A DNA stretch of 64,000 bases from Oscillospiraceae bacterium (lineage in GTDB: Bacteria; Bacillota; Clostridia; Oscillospirales; CAG-272): NCBI GenBank assembly GCA_015064505.1, contig SVSB01000003.1, positions 1 to 64,000 of the forward strand, in the 5' to 3' direction. The first letter of the stretch is position 1, and each line of letters starts with the position of its first letter. Positions 35,522 to 44,977 of the stretch are shown in pieces. The position numbers and the translations under genes are program-made. The notes beneath the pieces are model-generated. The model was given only the letters and a program-made list of their open reading frames with translations, ran no database searches and was not told the DNA's origin.

Positions 35522-35550
35522 TTGACAGCCTTTAAAATAATTGGTAATAT
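35522..35550 (+). promoter_or_regulatory. Promoter of the triple GH43 operon
   Basis: TTGACA (35522-35527), 17-base spacer, TAATAT (35545-35550); an overlapping TATAAT at 35548-35553 is at 20 bases. Confidence 0.6.
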
Positions 35551-35599
35551 AATAATGGATATTTATGTATATATCACTCTATTCTGACAGGGAGAAAAA

Positions 35600-36505
35600 A
35601 TGAACGCAAAAAACACTTACACCAATCCTCTTGCCGTTGGCGCCGATCCTTATATTCTTCAGCACGACGGAAAATACTACCTTTATTCCACTAACGCCGT
35701 AAACGACGGTTACATAGTTTACGAATCCACGGATCTTGCAAATTGGGAGGACAAGGGCCTTTGCCTCAGAAAGGAAGACGTATATATGCCCGCAAGGGAC
35801 GGCGGCGGCTTCTGGGCGCCCGAGGTATATCTTATAGACGGAAGATTCTATCTTTTCTACACGGTGCGCGAGAATATCGGCGTTGCCGTAGCGGATTCGC
35901 CTCTCGGACCCTTCAAGAAGTATTCCGAAGGATTTCTCTTCCCCGATCATAAGGCAATAGACGCCAATCTCTTTATTGACGACGACGGCAAGATGTACCT
36001 CTACTACGTCAAGGTAGAGCACGGAAACCACATTTACGGAGCGGAATTCGATCTCAAAACCCTTAAGGTGGGAGAACCCGTGCATCTGATTTCCGCTGAG
36101 AGAAACACATGGGAGGATAAGGACTGCCTCGTTTCCGAGGGGCCTTGCACCCTCAAGCACAACGGCGTATATTATCTTACCTTCTCCTGCAATCACTACA
36201 GATGCCAGGACTACGGCGTTGGATACGCGGTATCCGATTCCCCTCTGGGTCCCTTCAAGAGATACGAAAATAACCCCATTCTCTTCAAAAAGCCGGAGGA
36301 AGGTATCTTCGGTACCGGTCACCACACGCTGATGACATCTGCGGGCGGCGAGATGTTTATAGTATATCACCGTCACCAAAGTCAAACGGAGATACACCCC
36401 CGTATGGTATGTATGGACAGATGCGAATTCGTAAAACAGGAAAACGGATGTGACGTTCTCGTGGTTCATGGACCTACCTCAACGCCTCAACCTCTTCCCC
36501 TTTGA
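35600..36505 (+). CDS. Glycoside hydrolase family 43, cytoplasmic
   Basis: 301 residues, AGGGAGAAAAA before the ATG, no signal peptide. A single GH43 domain: NPLAVGADPYILQHDGKYYLYSTN with the catalytic base Asp16, AIDANLFIDDDGKMYLYY, and VSEGPCTLKHNGVYYLTFSC with the acid Glu near 179. Repeated SPLGPFKRY motifs are typical of beta-xylosidase/arabinofuranosidase members. Probably degrades imported oligosaccharides. First of three GH43 genes in one operon; the next starts 14 bases after its stop. Confidence 0.92.
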   Translation: MNAKNTYTNPLAVGADPYILQHDGKYYLYSTNAVNDGYIVYESTDLANWEDKGLCLRKEDVYMPARDGGGFWAPEVYLIDGRFYLFYTVRENIGVAVADSPLGPFKKYSEGFLFPDHKAIDANLFIDDDGKMYLYYVKVEHGNHIYGAEFDLKTLKVGEPVHLISAERNTWEDKDCLVSEGPCTLKHNGVYYLTFSCNHYRCQDYGVGYAVSDSPLGPFKRYENNPILFKKPEEGIFGTGHHTLMTSAGGEMFIVYHRHQSQTEIHPRMVCMDRCEFVKQENGCDVLVVHGPTSTPQPLPL

Positions 36506-36519
36506 TACAGGAGGTCGCA

Positions 36520-38070
36520 ATGAAAATATTTTACAGAACCACAGCCGCACTGCTTGCCTTGCTTGCGGCAAGCGCCGTTATCACGTCCTGCGGCGAAAAA
36601 GATCCGCCTGCCGAAACCACCGACAGCGCGGTAACGACGGAGACCGCAATAACCGAGCCCGCCGACGGCAAGGTAGCATTCGGAGATCTGCGCTTTACTC
36701 TTGCGGGTGGCGCAAAGATTGAAAACGGCATCTTAAGCGGCGATCGATCCGCAAGCACCAACAACGCGCTCTGCGAGGATATAGGAAGCCTTGAGGGTTG
36801 CCTTGATATAAAGGTGAAGCTAACGGGCTCTACCTCCGGCGGCATTTCCTTTAAATACAAAAACGATGAGCGCAGAATCTTCATCGGCTTTGATAAACGC
36901 ACAAACAACGTGCGCATCTCCAATTATACCAAGGACGGCGTTTCCATCGTTAAATCCCTTTACTGCCCTATGGAGAACGATGCCGAGATAACCGTACGCA
37001 TCGCCTTCCGCAACTCTATTGCAAGATTCTTTATTAACGATATTTCCGATACGGCTATTCCTCTTGCGGAGATCACCGTTTCTTCCTCATCCGGCAAGGG
37101 CCTTATGCTTGACTGCGGAAGCGGATCTCTGCAATTCCTTTCCCTCTCACTTTCCGATTACACTTACGCCACTGATGAAGGAAAGACCTACGTTAATCCC
37201 GTTGCCCCCGGCGCCGACCCCTTCATCCTTCCCTGGGAGGGCAAGTATTATCTTTACTCAACCAACGCAGGCTCCACAGGCTTTAAGGTATACGAGTCCG
37301 ACAATCTCTCCAAATGGACGGAAAAGGGCTACTGCCTGAAGAAAGGCGAAGCGAACAGCCCCGTTGGAGACAGAAACTTCTGGGCGCCCGAGGTATATTA
37401 CATAGACGGACATTTCTATATGTTCTACGTTACGAACGAGAATATCGGCGTTGCGATCTCCGATTCCCCTCTCGGTCCCTTTACAAAGTATTCAAGCGAC
37501 GTTCTTTTCAAGAACACCAAGGCAATAGATCCCCACCTCTTTATAGACGACGACGGTCAGATGTATCTGTACTACGTTAAATTCGGAGGCGGCAATCACA
37601 TTTACGGAGCAAAATTCGATCTCAAGACCTGCAGAGTGACGAACGAAAAGCGTCTTATCTCCGCAGAAGCAGGCTGGGAAACGATAATGGGCAGCATAGC
37701 CGAAGGCCCCTTTATGCTGAAAAGAAACGGAGTTTATTATCTGACCTACTCCGCAAACCACTTTGAATCCCAGGGCTACGCCGTTGGCTGTGCCACCTCC
37801 TCCACTCCCCTCGGTAATTACGAAAAATGCGAATACAATCCCATTCTTTCCAAGAACGAGACCATCAAGGCGGTAGGCACGGGACACCACAGCTTCTTTA
37901 CCGCCGAAAACGGAGAGCTGTTCATCGTTTACCACAGACACAACAGCCTTACCGAGATACAGACAAGACAGACCTGCATTGACCGCTGCGGCTTTGTAAA
38001 AGACCCCGACGGCACCGAAAGACTCGTTGTTTACGGACCTACGTCCACACAGCAAAAGCTTCCCGAATAA
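36520..38070 (+). CDS. Glycoside hydrolase family 43 lipoprotein with N-terminal lectin-like domain
   Basis: 516 residues from ATG 36520 with CAGGAGGTCGCA upstream. Lipobox AVITSC, then an acidic Thr linker. Residues about 45-215 are a beta-sandwich resembling concanavalin-type/CBM domains (GGISFKYKNDERRIFIGFDKRTNNVRISNY). The GH43 domain from about 225 shows NPVAPGADPFILPWEGKYYLYSTN, AIDPHLFIDDDGQMYLYY and IAEGPFMLKRNGVYYLTYSA, closely like the preceding gene. It is the surface-anchored counterpart of the cytoplasmic enzyme, giving outside cleavage followed by inside finishing. Second gene of the operon. Confidence 0.92.
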   Translation: MKIFYRTTAALLALLAASAVITSCGEKDPPAETTDSAVTTETAITEPADGKVAFGDLRFTLAGGAKIENGILSGDRSASTNNALCEDIGSLEGCLDIKVKLTGSTSGGISFKYKNDERRIFIGFDKRTNNVRISNYTKDGVSIVKSLYCPMENDAEITVRIAFRNSIARFFINDISDTAIPLAEITVSSSSGKGLMLDCGSGSLQFLSLSLSDYTYATDEGKTYVNPVAPGADPFILPWEGKYYLYSTNAGSTGFKVYESDNLSKWTEKGYCLKKGEANSPVGDRNFWAPEVYYIDGHFYMFYVTNENIGVAISDSPLGPFTKYSSDVLFKNTKAIDPHLFIDDDGQMYLYYVKFGGGNHIYGAKFDLKTCRVTNEKRLISAEAGWETIMGSIAEGPFMLKRNGVYYLTYSANHFESQGYAVGCATSSTPLGNYEKCEYNPILSKNETIKAVGTGHHSFFTAENGELFIVYHRHNSLTEIQTRQTCIDRCGFVKDPDGTERLVVYGPTSTQQKLPE

Positions 38071-38100
38071 CGCAAAACTTTCCCAAATAAGGAGATCGTT

Positions 38101-41100
38101 ATGAAAGTGTTCAAAAAAGCGCTGTCAATACTCTGCCTCTGCGCTATGCTTCTTGCCATTGCGTGCATAGCTCCCTTCTCTGCGGATGTTTCAGTTGCCT
38201 CTGCCGCAGAATCCACGCTTACCTACGAGGGATCCACCTATATTAACCCCGTTGCGGCAGGTGCGGACCCCTACGTGCTGAAGCATGACGGCACGTACTA
38301 CATGTACTGCACCAACGCCCCGAACACCGGCTACGTGGTATATTACAGCGACGATCTTGTGAACTGGCACAGCGGCGGCTACTGCCTCCGTAAGGAGGAC
38401 ATAGCCGTGCAGCCCACCGCAAGCTTCGGTCTTTGGGCGCCCGAGGTATACGAATACAACGGCACCTTCTATATGCTGTATACCTCAAACGAGAGTCTTG
38501 CATTTGCCACCTCAAGCTCTCCCCTCGGCCCCTTCACGGGAACGCAGACTGCCATGTTCCCCGGAATGCGCACTATCGACGGTCATCTGTTCTTTGATGA
38601 CGACGGCAAGGTATACTTCTACTACGTTATCACAAAGCAGTGGGAAAACGGAAGAACGGGCAACCGCATATACGGTGCGGAGTTCGATATGAGCACCCTT
38701 TCCCTCAAAACCACTCCCGTTGAGCTTATCGCTCCCAAGGCGGGCACTTGGGAATGGGCGGGAGGCGCTTACGTTGCGGAAGGCCCTGAGATGCTGAAGC
38801 ATAACGGCAAATATTACCTTTCCTACAGCTGTAACGGCTATGCCGACCATACTTACGCAATCGGCTACGCCACCTCCTCTTCCCCTCTCGGCACCTATAC
38901 CAGATACTCGGGAAACCCCATTCTTAAGCAAAGCTCCTCCACGGGTGGAGAAAAGGTATACGGTCCCGGACATCACTGCTTTACCACCTCCCCGGACGGC
39001 AACGAGCTTTTCATCGTATATCACCGCCACGCAAGCAACGACGTGGTGGATCGCAATATATGCATTGATCGCGCAAGCTTTGATGCAAACGGCGTGCTCT
39101 CGGTAACGGGCCCTACCGCAACTCCTCAGGCTATGCCGAGCGGCGCCTCCACCGAAGACTACACCGTTACCCTTACGGGTGAGTTTGCCGCACTAACGGA
39201 TCTGCCCGAGGTGTTCGTGCACGAGCAGGCGGGAAGCGACGGTAACGCGGGCACCATGGCGGCACCCCTTGAAACCATCACCGCAGCGTACAACAAGCTG
39301 AAGAACACGGGAGGAACCATCACCCTTCTCTCCCATTATACGGCAACCCACGAAACAGACACCAACTATTGGTGCGTTCCCAAGGTAAACGGCCCCATAC
39401 TTTTGCGCGGAATCAACCCCGGCATCCGCCTTTCCCACGGATTCGTTTCGCTGAACTCTCCTCATTATATCGACAATATTTTCCTTCGCCAGATGACCTC
39501 CACGGGTCTTATTGAGGCGCGCTTCAATTCCCTTATTATCGGAGAAAGAGTCTCTACCTCCCCATCCACGACAAGCGAGAGATACACCTTTATCGTTGGC
39601 GGACATATGCAGTACGACGATTCGGACTCTGCGGCAAATTCATCCCCGTACAAGTACTTTTTGACCGACGCCAAGACCGACGACGCGGTGGATCTTCATA
39701 AGGACTACACCCTTGAGGTATACGGCGGCACCTGGCGCTCCATCCGTGCGGGCAACTGGAGAATGCGCAGTAAGGCGTACGTTGGCGTCATCGATGCCGA
39801 TATCACCCTTAAGATCGGCGGAACCGCCAAGGTAATTCCCTATAAGGATCTCTCCACCCCCGAGAACTACGCCGTGTCGGTAACGGGCAACTGCTCCCTT
39901 AAGAAGGGTAATACCGCAAGACTTATCATCACGGGAGGAACCTTTGAATGCTCCGTTTTCGTTGCGGGGCGTCTTGGCGGAGTTCCCACGGATACAACCG
40001 TAGGATATGAAAAGTTCATAGACGGCAACCTTGAATTCTATGCAAGCAACGCCACCTTCAAGCCCTACGTCTACAACGGCGGCTCAAAGCTTGCTCACCT
40101 GCTTGCAAAGCAGGAGGACGTGCCCGAGGATATGATAACGGGCGACTATCTCCTTGAACTGAGCGGAAACGTTACTTTCCCCTCAACTCCCGTAATAACC
40201 GCAACGGGCGTGCTTGGAAACAGCGTTGCAATAAGAACGAAGGCGCACAAGAGCTACACCTACAAGAATTTCAAGGAAACCTATTACGCAAACTTCGTTG
40301 ATTACGTAAACGGTGATGACTCAAACGACGGAACCTGCCCCGAAAAGGCGTTAAAAAATATTTCAAAGGCATTTACCGACCTTCCCTACCACGGCAGTCA
40401 CACGGTGCTGTGCGACCTTACGATGACCAATTCTCTGGGATACGCAAGCAGCTACGAACGCGTTTTCCGAAGCAGCTTTGCGGGTATTGATCATAAAGGA
40501 ATCAGCCTCACCAAGAACAATAATATTGCCCTGTCGCTTAAATGCCCCCTCACCCTTGATAAGCTGCGCATTGATTCACAGGTAAAGAACGCATCCATCA
40601 GTCTTTGCATGTCGAACGCAACGGTCACGGAGGACGTTATCTGTACCGTAAGCGGCAACGGCGATTACCCGATCCTCGTAGGCGGCAGATCCGTATTCAA
40701 CGTGCACGAGGACGTAATATCCGATAAATATAACATAGGAAGCAAGGATGCGCTCCACAAGCGCACCGTCAACGTAAACGGCGGCACCTGGAGCTTATTC
40801 ATCGGCGGCAACTACCGCATAGGCACGGAATCCTCCGTTGGAACCCTTTGGGAGGATCTTACCGTTAATATCGGCGGCAATGCCAGATTCACACGAACGG
40901 TAAAGCCCGACGATATCGCGTCAACAACCTTCGCTATCGGAGGAATGAACATCCAGAAGGGATCCGTAACGCTGAATATCACCGGCGGAACCTTCGAAAC
41001 TCCCGTATACGGCCTTACCCGAATGGGAGAGCTTGCAAGCAACCGCAAGCAGCTTATTCCCGCAGGCCTTTGGGGAGAGGGCGTTGAGCTTACCTACGAT

Positions 41101-43290
41101 CTCGATATGACATTGAACATCTCGGGAGGAGACTTTACCAAGGCGGGCAAAATAGGCTTTGCCTCCTTCCCGGGAGAAACTCCCATTCACGGAAATGCCA
41201 CGCTCAATATCACGGGCGGCACATTCGCCGGCAACACCATCTTCAGCGGTGCGGGAGTTGCAAAGGGTAATGCCTCCGTTACGGGTCTTACGGCAGAGCA
41301 AAAAGCATACGCCACGGGCTTTGATACCGTAAACGGAGTAGCCACCGATGATGACGAGCTGAGAATTCTCTGCATCGGTGACAGCATCACCTTCGGAACC
41401 TGCTCCACCGCAGTTACCTCGGGCGGTTATACCTACCCCAAGGAAAACTTCAATTACCCCACGATGCTTGAAAAGCTTTATGCTGAAAACGGCGTGCGTG
41501 CAGAGGTGGTTAACTGCGGCTTTGGCGGATCTATCGCCTCCCTGCAGGATACTAACCTTACCTACCGCTTCTCCGGTGCTTATAACCGTTCCCTTGCTTC
41601 GGAGCCCGATATCATCGTTATCGCTCTCGGCACCAACAACTACTCCCGTGCCGCCTTTGATAACGGCAGAACGGAGTACGAGGAGGGTATGGCGGACCTG
41701 ATTGAAACCTATCACGCCAAATTCCCCGAAGCAAAGATATATATCACCACCGCAATGCCCCGCTTCAATCAGAGCGCCAGAGCCTCAAGCGTTGTGGCAA
41801 ACATCATACCCCTCCAGAAGAAGCTTGCAAGCGCATATCCCTACTGCGAGCTTATAGACCTTTATACCGCCATGTTCGACCGCGCGGATCTTGACCATTA
41901 TGCAAGCGACAAGCTCCATCCCAACAATAAGGGATACGCCGCAATGGCATCGGAGATCTACAAGGGTCTTAACGGCAAGGCGCTTTCGGGTTCTTCCCTG
42001 CTTTCCGACAAGCTCTCCACCGTTTACGTTTCCGCAAACGGCACGGGAGACGGTTCAAGTGCCGGTAACGCCACCTATAACATTTCACTGGCGATGGGCA
42101 GACTCCCCGACAGAGGCGGCACGATAGTGGTCGTGGACTCCATCACGCTTACCGAGTATTTCTTCACCGATCCCCGTCTTAAGGCACTGACAGTTAAGGG
42201 ACTTACCGCAGACTCCGAGATACATCTGAACGGCACTGCAATGCTGCAGACCATCCCCTCCGTTACTTTTGAGGATATAACTTTTGTAAGCAACGTGTCC
42301 ATGCCCTATATCTTTGCCGCAGGATACAACGACCTTACCTTCGGCGAGGGCGTTACCTGCGTTCGCGGTACTTACACCACCACCGACTCAAGCGGCGCAA
42401 GCGTAGTAAAGAACGCAGTTTACGATCCGCTGATCTGCGCAGGACATTACGTGGTTACGGGCGACAGTGCAGAATTTGCATCCTCCGATAAGGATTGCCG
42501 CATTACCGTTAACGGCGGCTCCTGGAATCTCGTGCGCGGCGGCAACACCCGTTCCGCAAGCTCCTCAAAGAAGACCGCACCTATGGGCGTTTACAGCGGC
42601 GATCTTACAGTAAGAATCGGCGGCAACGCACTTCTTACCTCCTCAAGCTATCAGGATTACGCAACCTACGTAAGCTGTGCAACGGGTATGAATTACCATC
42701 AGGGCTCCGCAACGATGATCCTTGACGGTATCACCGCTTACGGCGGCATCTACGGAATATGCAGACCCAATTATACGGACGCGGCAACCACCCCCGGATA
42801 CGGTATTTCCTCGTCCTACAGCGGCTCCGTTACGATCATTCTTAACAATGCAACCGTAGCCTCAAAGGTATCCGCATCTGCAAGCGGCGCCGCAGGAGTT
42901 ATGGCTGTACAGGATATTACCGCTTCGGATTTCACGGGAGATTACACCCTTGTGCTTATCAACAGCAAGATAAGCAATTCCATTGCATCGGGTAATTCCG
43001 CGAATAACGTATCCACCCTCAAGACCCACGGCACCAACGTTTGCACCCCCACCGGCTTTACAAGCTCCCTCGTGCTCCCCAAGGGAGACGCGGGCATGGA
43101 CGGAAAGGCTGATATCAGAGACGTTGCTCTGGTTGAAAGGCATCTTGCAGGCTGGAAGGGCTACGAGGACTACGATCTCATCGGCATCTCCGATCTTAAC
43201 CTTGACGGAACCGTAAACATTGCGGACGCCGCAGTGCTCACCCGCCACCTTGCAGGCTGGGAGGATTACAAGGAGATTCCTCTCTCCTGA
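38101..43290 (+). CDS. 1729-residue GH43 / beta-helix modules / SGNH esterase / dockerin protein
   Basis: AAGGAGATCGTT ribosome site and signal peptide to about residue 37. GH43 at about 43-350 (GADPYVLKHDGTYYMYCTN, TIDGHLFFDDDG, VAEGPEMLKHNGKYYLSYSC). Three exported-type beta-helix modules follow, each opening with a GSDGNAGTMAAPLETI-like sequence and holding a GG(T/S)W..R.GN.R marker near residues 541, 894 and 1472. Between the second and third lies an SGNH/GDSL hydrolase (LCIGDSITFG at about 1097, IALGTNNY, DKLHPNNKGY at about 1269). The last 70 residues are a type I dockerin with two calcium loops (GDAGMDGKADIRD, SDLNLDGTVNIAD) each followed by a RHLAGW helix. Probably secreted and held on a cohesin scaffold not in this window; combines debranching and deacylation of plant xylan/arabinan or pectin side chains. 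Third gene of the GH43 operon. Confidence 0.9.
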   Translation: MKVFKKALSILCLCAMLLAIACIAPFSADVSVASAAESTLTYEGSTYINPVAAGADPYVLKHDGTYYMYCTNAPNTGYVVYYSDDLVNWHSGGYCLRKEDIAVQPTASFGLWAPEVYEYNGTFYMLYTSNESLAFATSSSPLGPFTGTQTAMFPGMRTIDGHLFFDDDGKVYFYYVITKQWENGRTGNRIYGAEFDMSTLSLKTTPVELIAPKAGTWEWAGGAYVAEGPEMLKHNGKYYLSYSCNGYADHTYAIGYATSSSPLGTYTRYSGNPILKQSSSTGGEKVYGPGHHCFTTSPDGNELFIVYHRHASNDVVDRNICIDRASFDANGVLSVTGPTATPQAMPSGASTEDYTVTLTGEFAALTDLPEVFVHEQAGSDGNAGTMAAPLETITAAYNKLKNTGGTITLLSHYTATHETDTNYWCVPKVNGPILLRGINPGIRLSHGFVSLNSPHYIDNIFLRQMTSTGLIEARFNSLIIGERVSTSPSTTSERYTFIVGGHMQYDDSDSAANSSPYKYFLTDAKTDDAVDLHKDYTLEVYGGTWRSIRAGNWRMRSKAYVGVIDADITLKIGGTAKVIPYKDLSTPENYAVSVTGNCSLKKGNTARLIITGGTFECSVFVAGRLGGVPTDTTVGYEKFIDGNLEFYASNATFKPYVYNGGSKLAHLLAKQEDVPEDMITGDYLLELSGNVTFPSTPVITATGVLGNSVAIRTKAHKSYTYKNFKETYYANFVDYVNGDDSNDGTCPEKALKNISKAFTDLPYHGSHTVLCDLTMTNSLGYASSYERVFRSSFAGIDHKGISLTKNNNIALSLKCPLTLDKLRIDSQVKNASISLCMSNATVTEDVICTVSGNGDYPILVGGRSVFNVHEDVISDKYNIGSKDALHKRTVNVNGGTWSLFIGGNYRIGTESSVGTLWEDLTVNIGGNARFTRTVKPDDIASTTFAIGGMNIQKGSVTLNITGGTFETPVYGLTRMGELASNRKQLIPAGLWGEGVELTYDLDMTLNISGGDFTKAGKIGFASFPGETPIHGNATLNITGGTFAGNTIFSGAGVAKGNASVTGLTAEQKAYATGFDTVNGVATDDDELRILCIGDSITFGTCSTAVTSGGYTYPKENFNYPTMLEKLYAENGVRAEVVNCGFGGSIASLQDTNLTYRFSGAYNRSLASEPDIIVIALGTNNYSRAAFDNGRTEYEEGMADLIETYHAKFPEAKIYITTAMPRFNQSARASSVVANIIPLQKKLASAYPYCELIDLYTAMFDRADLDHYASDKLHPNNKGYAAMASEIYKGLNGKALSGSSLLSDKLSTVYVSANGTGDGSSAGNATYNISLAMGRLPDRGGTIVVVDSITLTEYFFTDPRLKALTVKGLTADSEIHLNGTAMLQTIPSVTFEDITFVSNVSMPYIFAAGYNDLTFGEGVTCVRGTYTTTDSSGASVVKNAVYDPLICAGHYVVTGDSAEFASSDKDCRITVNGGSWNLVRGGNTRSASSSKKTAPMGVYSGDLTVRIGGNALLTSSSYQDYATYVSCATGMNYHQGSATMILDGITAYGGIYGICRPNYTDAATTPGYGISSSYSGSVTIILNNATVASKVSASASGAAGVMAVQDITASDFTGDYTLVLINSKISNSIASGNSANNVSTLKTHGTNVCTPTGFTSSLVLPKGDAGMDGKADIRDVALVERHLAGWKGYEDYDLIGISDLNLDGTVNIADAAVLTRHLAGWEDYKEIPLS

Positions 43291-43304
43291 TTGGAATTAA
43301 CAAA

Positions 43305-43342
43305 AAAAGCTGAAAAGAAGCCTCGCTTCTTTTCAGCTTTTC
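43305..43342. terminator. Bidirectional terminator
   Basis: AAAAGCTGAAAAGAAGC pairs with GCTTCTTTTCAGCTTTT around a short loop, between the dockerin protein and the converging sulfatase gene. Confidence 0.9.
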
Positions 43343-43354
43343 CTTTGCCCGTTA

Positions 43355-44830
43355 TTACCAAGGCATGGATTTTAACGGAAGGGGATCCACGATAAGCGCC
43401 TGACGGTTGCAATACTTTTCAAGCATTCTCATTTTTATATCCGCATATTCGGGGTCGTTATAGCGATTATACCTCTCTTCGGGATCGTTCTTCATATCGT
43501 AAAGCTCCCCAAGGGTATCTCTCGGAAAGGAGGGGGCAAGATCGTGAACGAGGGATATTTTGTAATCCCCGTCGCAAAGCATACTTGCGTAGGCAATAAG
43601 ATCGCCGCTCAGCTTGGTCTTGAAGTACTCGCAGAACACGTCATCGCGGAATTTATCAAGAGGCGCTTCCCCCAAAAGCATAGGCAACAGGGAGCGCCCC
43701 TGCATACCGGGATGCACGGGAATGCCGCACACGTCAAGGAGGGTGGGAGCTATGTCGATAAGCTCCACGAGAGCGTCTGACACCACACCGCTTTGGAATC
43801 TTCCCTTCCAATGGAATATAAGCGGCACGCGCACGCTTGCCTCGTAGAAATAACAGCCCTTAAGATACATTCCGTGATCGCCGAGGCTCTCGCCGTGATC
43901 TGCCTGGAAGATTATGAGCGTATCCTCCAGCTGTCCGCTTTCCTCAAGATAGTCAAGCACGCGTCCGATCTGCTCGTCCACAAGATCGCAAAGGGCGTAG
44001 GAAGCGGCGCGAACGAGGCGGTGATCGTACTCCGTCATCTCGTCGTACGGAAAATGACCCTTAACGCCGTAAGCGCCGCGATGCTCCTTGCGCTGGGGAG
44101 GAGTTTTGCCTTCAAGCTCACCCTCGTAATAGTCGGGAAGCGGGATCTTATCCAGCATCGGGATATAACGCTCAAGATAATCCGCAGGGGGATCAAAGGG
44201 ATGATGCGGATCAAAGCAGTTAAAGGAGAAGAACCAGGGCTTCTCGCTTATCCGCGCGCTCTTTATGAACTCTATGGTGCGATCAGCACACCATTTTGCC
44301 TGACTGTATTCGGCGGGCATACCGTTAAACACGTAGGGTGAATCCGCTCTTGCCTCGCGCTTGTTTTCAATACCCATAGTGCGGAGCCATTGTGTATATC
44401 CGTTCATAGCCCAATCGTATTTCGGCTCGTTATCGTGGCTCCAGGCAAAATAATCGTAGCCGTCGTTTATGCGTCTTTCGTGAACCTTGCAGGCGGCGGG
44501 AGCACAACCGGAAAGATGAAGCTTTCCCGCAAGACCGCCCATATATCCCGCATCGTGCAGAATACGGGTAACGAGCGTCTCCTCCTCGGGAATGTCCTGT
44601 CCGTTCTGGCGGACGCGGCAAACGCGGGCGTATCTGCCCGTAAGGAAGGACGCGCGGCTGGGCGCACAAACGGGCGCCTGACAGTACGCGTGAGTAAAGC
44701 GTACGCCGTTTGCCGCAAGACGGTCAATATTGGGTGTTCGCACAAGCTCGTTTCCGTAACAGCCAAGCATATCAAGCCTTTGCTGATCGGTGCAAAGCCA
44801 TAAAATATTAGGGCGCTTAACGGTATCCAT
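43355..44830 (-). CDS. Type I (formylglycine) sulfatase
   Basis: 491 residues from the ATG at 44830, set by GGAGG 6 bases upstream. RPNILWLCTDQQRLDMLGCYG supplies the metal-binding aspartate; QAPVCAPSRASFLTGR contains the C55-x-P-x-R signature whose cysteine must be turned into formylglycine. FQADHGESLGDHGMYLKG carries the second metal site. The Cys-type signature needs an anaerobic radical-SAM maturase, not seen in the window. No signal peptide, so cytoplasmic action on imported sulfated sugars is likely. Related to N-sulfoglucosamine/choline-type sulfatases; the substrate, probably sulfated host or algal glycan, is inference. Confidence 0.93.
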   Translation of the reverse strand: MDTVKRPNILWLCTDQQRLDMLGCYGNELVRTPNIDRLAANGVRFTHAYCQAPVCAPSRASFLTGRYARVCRVRQNGQDIPEEETLVTRILHDAGYMGGLAGKLHLSGCAPAACKVHERRINDGYDYFAWSHDNEPKYDWAMNGYTQWLRTMGIENKREARADSPYVFNGMPAEYSQAKWCADRTIEFIKSARISEKPWFFSFNCFDPHHPFDPPADYLERYIPMLDKIPLPDYYEGELEGKTPPQRKEHRGAYGVKGHFPYDEMTEYDHRLVRAASYALCDLVDEQIGRVLDYLEESGQLEDTLIIFQADHGESLGDHGMYLKGCYFYEASVRVPLIFHWKGRFQSGVVSDALVELIDIAPTLLDVCGIPVHPGMQGRSLLPMLLGEAPLDKFRDDVFCEYFKTKLSGDLIAYASMLCDGDYKISLVHDLAPSFPRDTLGELYDMKNDPEERYNRYNDPEYADIKMRMLEKYCNRQALIVDPLPLKSMPW

Positions 44831-44859
44831 AAACATCCTCCGCAACTTTTCTTACCACA

Positions 44860-44888
44860 ATTATATTAAAGTAATTGCAAATTGTCAA
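44860..44888 (-). promoter_or_regulatory. Consensus promoter of the sulfatase gene
   Basis: Minus strand TTGACA (44888-44883), 17-base spacer, TATAAT (44865-44860). Confidence 0.85.
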
Positions 44889-44940
44889 TTGCCGTGTAAA
44901 ATTTATAAAACCAGCAAGCTTGCAAAAAGCTTTAAAACAC

Positions 44941-44976
44941 AAAAAATGCTGTTGACCGCAGTCAACAGCATTTTTA
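44941..44976 (-). terminator. Terminator of the O-acylation operon
   Basis: AAAAATGCTGTTGAC pairs with GTCAACAGCATTTTT around CGCA, directly after the stop of the DHHW gene. Confidence 0.92.
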
Positions 44977-44977
44977 T

